A DNA stretch of 8,127 nt, from the NCBI GenBank assembly GCA_020249415.1, contig JADCFR010000482.1, forward strand, positions 1 through 8,127, written 5' to 3'. Each line of letters starts with the position of its first letter. Positions within the stretch are counted from its first letter, which is position 1. Both the position numbers and the translations under genes were made by a program. The notes beneath the pieces are model-generated. The model was given only the letters and a program-made list of their open reading frames with translations, was not told where the DNA came from and ran no database searches. Shown here one piece after another: positions 6,920 through 8,127 of this stretch. The stretch is from Roseomonas sp. (lineage in GTDB: Bacteria; Pseudomonadota; Alphaproteobacteria; Acetobacterales; Acetobacteraceae).

Positions 6920-6948
6920 AAGGCGCCGGGCTTTTGCCCTGGCGCCTT
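6920..6948. terminator. Intrinsic terminator 2 between flgN-like and ridA genes
   Basis: AAGGCGCCGGGC (6920-6931) pairs with GCCCTGGCGCCTT (6936-6948) around a TTTT loop with a single bulged T; a 12-bp, very GC-rich stem. It lies 9 bases past the ridA stop on the minus strand, where the stem's 3' end continues into TTTTC. It can stop transcription from either direction and forms a double barrier with terminator 1. Confidence 0.7.
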
Positions 6949-6957
6949 CAGGTCTGT

Positions 6958-7308
6958 TCAGCGGCAGGCCGTGACCATGATTTCCACCAAATGGCGCGGA
7001 TCGGCCATATTGGCTTCCACGCAAGCGCGCGCCGGGGCGCCGCCGGCCGGCAGCCAGGCAGTCCAAAGTTCATTCATCGCGCCACGATCGCGGATATCCT
7101 TCAGCCAAATCTGCGCGGACAGCATGCGTGTCTTGTCGGTGCCATTGGCTTCCAGCGCGGCATCAATCTTCGCCAGCACTTCCGCCGTTTGGCCTTTGAT
7201 GTCCTTGGACAGATCATCGGCGGTAAGCCCCGCGAGGAAGACGAAATTATGGTATTCAACTGAGGAGGAAAGGATCTGGTTTGATCCCTGACGATTGATC
7301 TTGCTCAT
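6958..7308 (-). CDS. RidA family protein (YjgF/YER057c/UK114)
   Basis: A 116-residue single-domain protein with the RidA fold pattern. It has an N-terminal NRQGSNQILSSSVEYHNFVFLAG strand pair, a helix (DIKGQTAEVLAKIDAALEANG), MLSAQIWLKDI, and the C-terminal signature GGAPARACVEANMADPRHLVEIMVTA. Arg94 and Glu109 keep the 15-residue spacing of Arg105 and Glu120 in E. coli RidA, so the site for 2-aminoacrylate/imine deamination may be intact. The N-terminus differs from archetypal RidA, so it may belong to a related subfamily with another substrate. The ATG at 7308 has AAAGG about 8 bases upstream. Two terminators follow. Upstream on the same strand lies only the wrecked oxidoreductase remnant, so its original promoter or operon partner may have been lost. 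Confidence 0.88.
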   Translation of the reverse strand: MSKINRQGSNQILSSSVEYHNFVFLAGLTADDLSKDIKGQTAEVLAKIDAALEANGTDKTRMLSAQIWLKDIRDRGAMNELWTAWLPAGGAPARACVEANMADPRHLVEIMVTACR

Positions 7309-7334
7309 TTCCGGCCTTTCAGAAGGGTTGGACA

Positions 7335-7351
7335 GCGCCAGGCGCTGGCGC
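7335..7351. repeat. 17-base palindrome between the oxidoreductase remnant and ridA
   Basis: GCGCCAG-GCG-CTGGCGC is a perfect 7-bp inverted repeat with a 3-base loop. It lies upstream of ridA and downstream of the remnant on the minus strand. There is no T-tract, so it may be an operator or a weak terminator. The gap 7309-7391 holds nothing else I can identify. Confidence 0.35.
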
Positions 7352-7391
7352 GATTACTAGAACAGAAAGCGCGCAGCGCGAAATGGCTGGG

Positions 7392-7640
7392 TCAGGCGAC
7401 GCGATAGGTACTGCCCGAAGCCGCCGCGCCGATCATGGCCTCAAACACCGCAACGCCATGGATCGCCTCCTCCACCGGCAGCGGATAGGCCGGGCCGCCT
7501 GTGGCGGCAGCGGCAAAGGCCGCAAGCTCAGCGTATTCAATATCGGTCTTGGGGAAATCCTTGACCCAGGCCTCACCCTCACGCGGGGTAAAACGCAGCT
7601 TCTCATGCCCGTTCAATTCCAGTGCGGCATCCGTGCCAGA
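7392..7640 (-). pseudogene. C-terminal remnant of a Gfo/Idh/MocA family oxidoreductase
   Basis: The last 81 codons of the frame (stop TGA at 7394-7392) look like the C-terminus of a Gfo/Idh/MocA NAD(P)-dependent sugar or inositol-type dehydrogenase. They read GTDAALELNGHEKLRF, then a W-V-K-D-F loop, then DIEYAELAAFAAAATGGPAYP, then PVEEAIHGVAVFEAMIGAAA, ending SGSTYRVA. Whole proteins are about 330-400 residues; the NADP-binding Rossmann half and the catalytic centre are missing. The frame stays open up to 7949, but above about 7640 codon use changes (GTA, CGA, TTT, ATT appear) and the sequence becomes insertion-sequence debris on the other strand. The breakpoint is approximate. The original substrate cannot be told from this fragment. 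It probably once preceded ridA in a small catabolic operon. Confidence 0.75.
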
Positions 7641-7714
7641 GCTATGTCGAATAAACTGTACAGCCTCGACAAGTGCATTTTCTGCGGGAACGCAGCCTGA
7701 TGGCTTGAGCAGGC

Positions 7715-7945
7715 GCTGGCATGACGAGACGACCACGCCGGGTAAATGAATTGCATCTGGAATACCCTTTCGCGGGCCGTCGGCTGATGCAAGGCCTATT
7801 GCGATAGAGAGGCTTTTTTGTCGGGCGTCTGCATGTGACCACGCTGATGAAACGGATGGGTATTGCGGCGATCTACCGTTGTCCGAGCAGCTCCTAGTTG
7901 TGCGTTCATGCTGACCTATCCCCTGCCCGAAAAAGCCCCCGCGCA
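7715..7945 (+). pseudogene. Broken fragment of an IS3-family transposase (orfB)
   Basis: Reading from an ATG at 7721, the plus strand encodes VNELHLEYPFAGRRLMQGLL, then an in-frame TAG at 7805-7807, then GFFVGRLHVTTLMKRMGIAA followed by IYRCPSSS and another TAG at 7895-7897. This matches the pattern near the N-terminal end of IS3-family OrfB (EL-LEYPFAG-R-L, then VGR-HV-TLMKRMGI-AIYRRPNTS) that precedes the DDE integrase core. The catalytic core and the orfA part are absent. A shifted TYPLPEK near 7913-7935 may be the decayed continuation (family: IYPYLLR). It is a dead relic, not an active element. Confidence 0.75.
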
Positions 7946-7956
7946 CCACTAGGAGC
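7890..7956. repeat. 15-base imperfect inverted repeat flanking 37 bases
   Basis: GCTCCTAGTTGTGCG (7890-7904) and CGCACCACTAGGAGC (7942-7956) are inverted copies with one mismatch. They enclose 37 bases of IS3 debris and abut the start of the IS1182-like element. Possible readings are the ends of a lost small element, a stem-loop target chosen by the incoming insertion sequence, or chance. Confidence 0.5.
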
Positions 7957-8127
7957 CCGTCTGAGAATTCGCTCGTTTTTTGGTGTTATTTCTGATTCAT
8001 TTATTTTCATGAGCAAGACCTTCCGAGCGTGGGATGTGGACCAGGGTTGGCTCCTTCCTTCTTCGCTGCATCAGTTTGTACCCCCCGGTCATTTGGCGCA
8101 TTTTGTGCGCGATACGGTGCGAGAGGC
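7951..8127 (+). mobile_element. Left end of an IS1182-like insertion sequence (runs off the window)
   Basis: A transposase gene starts at 8009. The roughly 55 bases before it are abruptly AT-rich (T-runs at 7976-7981 and 8001-8008) compared with the rest of the window, as expected for an insertion sequence end. The outer boundary is placed near AGGAGCCCGTCTGAG, just after CTAG at 7949-7952, but it is a guess because the right end and its inverted repeat are not in view. No direct repeat can be checked. Confidence 0.6.
8009..8127 (+). CDS. IS1182-like family transposase, N-terminal part
   Basis: Thirty-nine complete codons from ATG at 8009 to the window edge. The protein starts MSKTFRAWDVDQGWLLPSSL, then HQFVPPGHLAHFVRDTVREA. 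The pattern of F-R-W-D-Q-LLP-S-----VP--HLA-FV-D-V at the extreme N-terminus is typical of IS1182-type transposases (DUF772-containing, DDE type). The DUF772 and DDE domains would lie beyond the window, so it cannot be told whether the element is intact. No good Shine-Dalgarno sequence precedes the ATG; the leader is T-rich. Other IS5-related groups with a similar N-terminus are the alternative. Confidence 0.75.
   Translation, partial: MSKTFRAWDVDQGWLLPSSLHQFVPPGHLAHFVRDTVRE

Noticed and set aside
7392..7949. A complete 185-residue protein on the minus strand
   Set aside because: Only the last 81 codons look like protein-family sequence. The upstream part reads antisense to an IS3 transposase relic and has different codon use.

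Overview
The window looks like core chromosome of a GC-rich alphaproteobacterium, most likely in the Rhodospirillales and probably near the Acetobacteraceae. This rests on gene content and order (priA diverging from a transaldolase-DUF484-xerC run; fliX diverging from flgI), a one-cysteine DksA, and strong codon bias toward G/C. It is an inference from family knowledge; no search was run. No rRNA, tRNA, CRISPR array or phage gene is visible.

Layout. (1) 1-1546, minus strand: a tightly packed run of a small transaldolase, a DUF484 protein and the N-terminal end of a XerC-type recombinase, which leaves the window at base 1. (2) 1692-3872, plus strand: priA, the replication-restart helicase, divergent from the transaldolase. 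A short hairpin separates it from the convergent dksA. (3) 3896-4862, minus strand: fliX (flagellar assembly regulator) then dksA (RNA polymerase-binding protein), with a probable terminator and a probable promoter between them. (4) 4863-6876, plus strand: a flagellar operon flgI (P-ring), a FlgJ-like rod-binding protein and a FlgN-like protein, with start and stop codons overlapping. Its control region holds a near-perfect sigma-54 promoter and two tandem 15-base elements that resemble Caulobacter ftr (FlbD) sites. (5) 6881-6948: two hairpin terminators between convergent operons. (6) 6958-7308, minus strand: a RidA-family protein. (7) 7392-8127: a decayed segment with an 81-residue C-terminal remnant of a Gfo/Idh/MocA oxidoreductase, a broken IS3-family transposase fragment, and the left end and first 39 codons of an IS1182-like transposase that leaves the window.

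How it fits together. The fliX/flgI region is the most informative part. The sigma-54 promoter lies downstream of the upstream candidate start codons of flgI, which fixes a TTG start at 5022 and a normal 373-residue preprotein with a signal peptide. FliX and sigma-54/FlbD control are known to work together in Caulobacter, so the intergenic region probably couples fliX expression to that of the P-ring operon. The right end is an insertion hotspot that has destroyed at least one metabolic gene. I did not find a convincing new multi-gene system. The points worth following are the promoter architecture and the insertion-scarred right edge.
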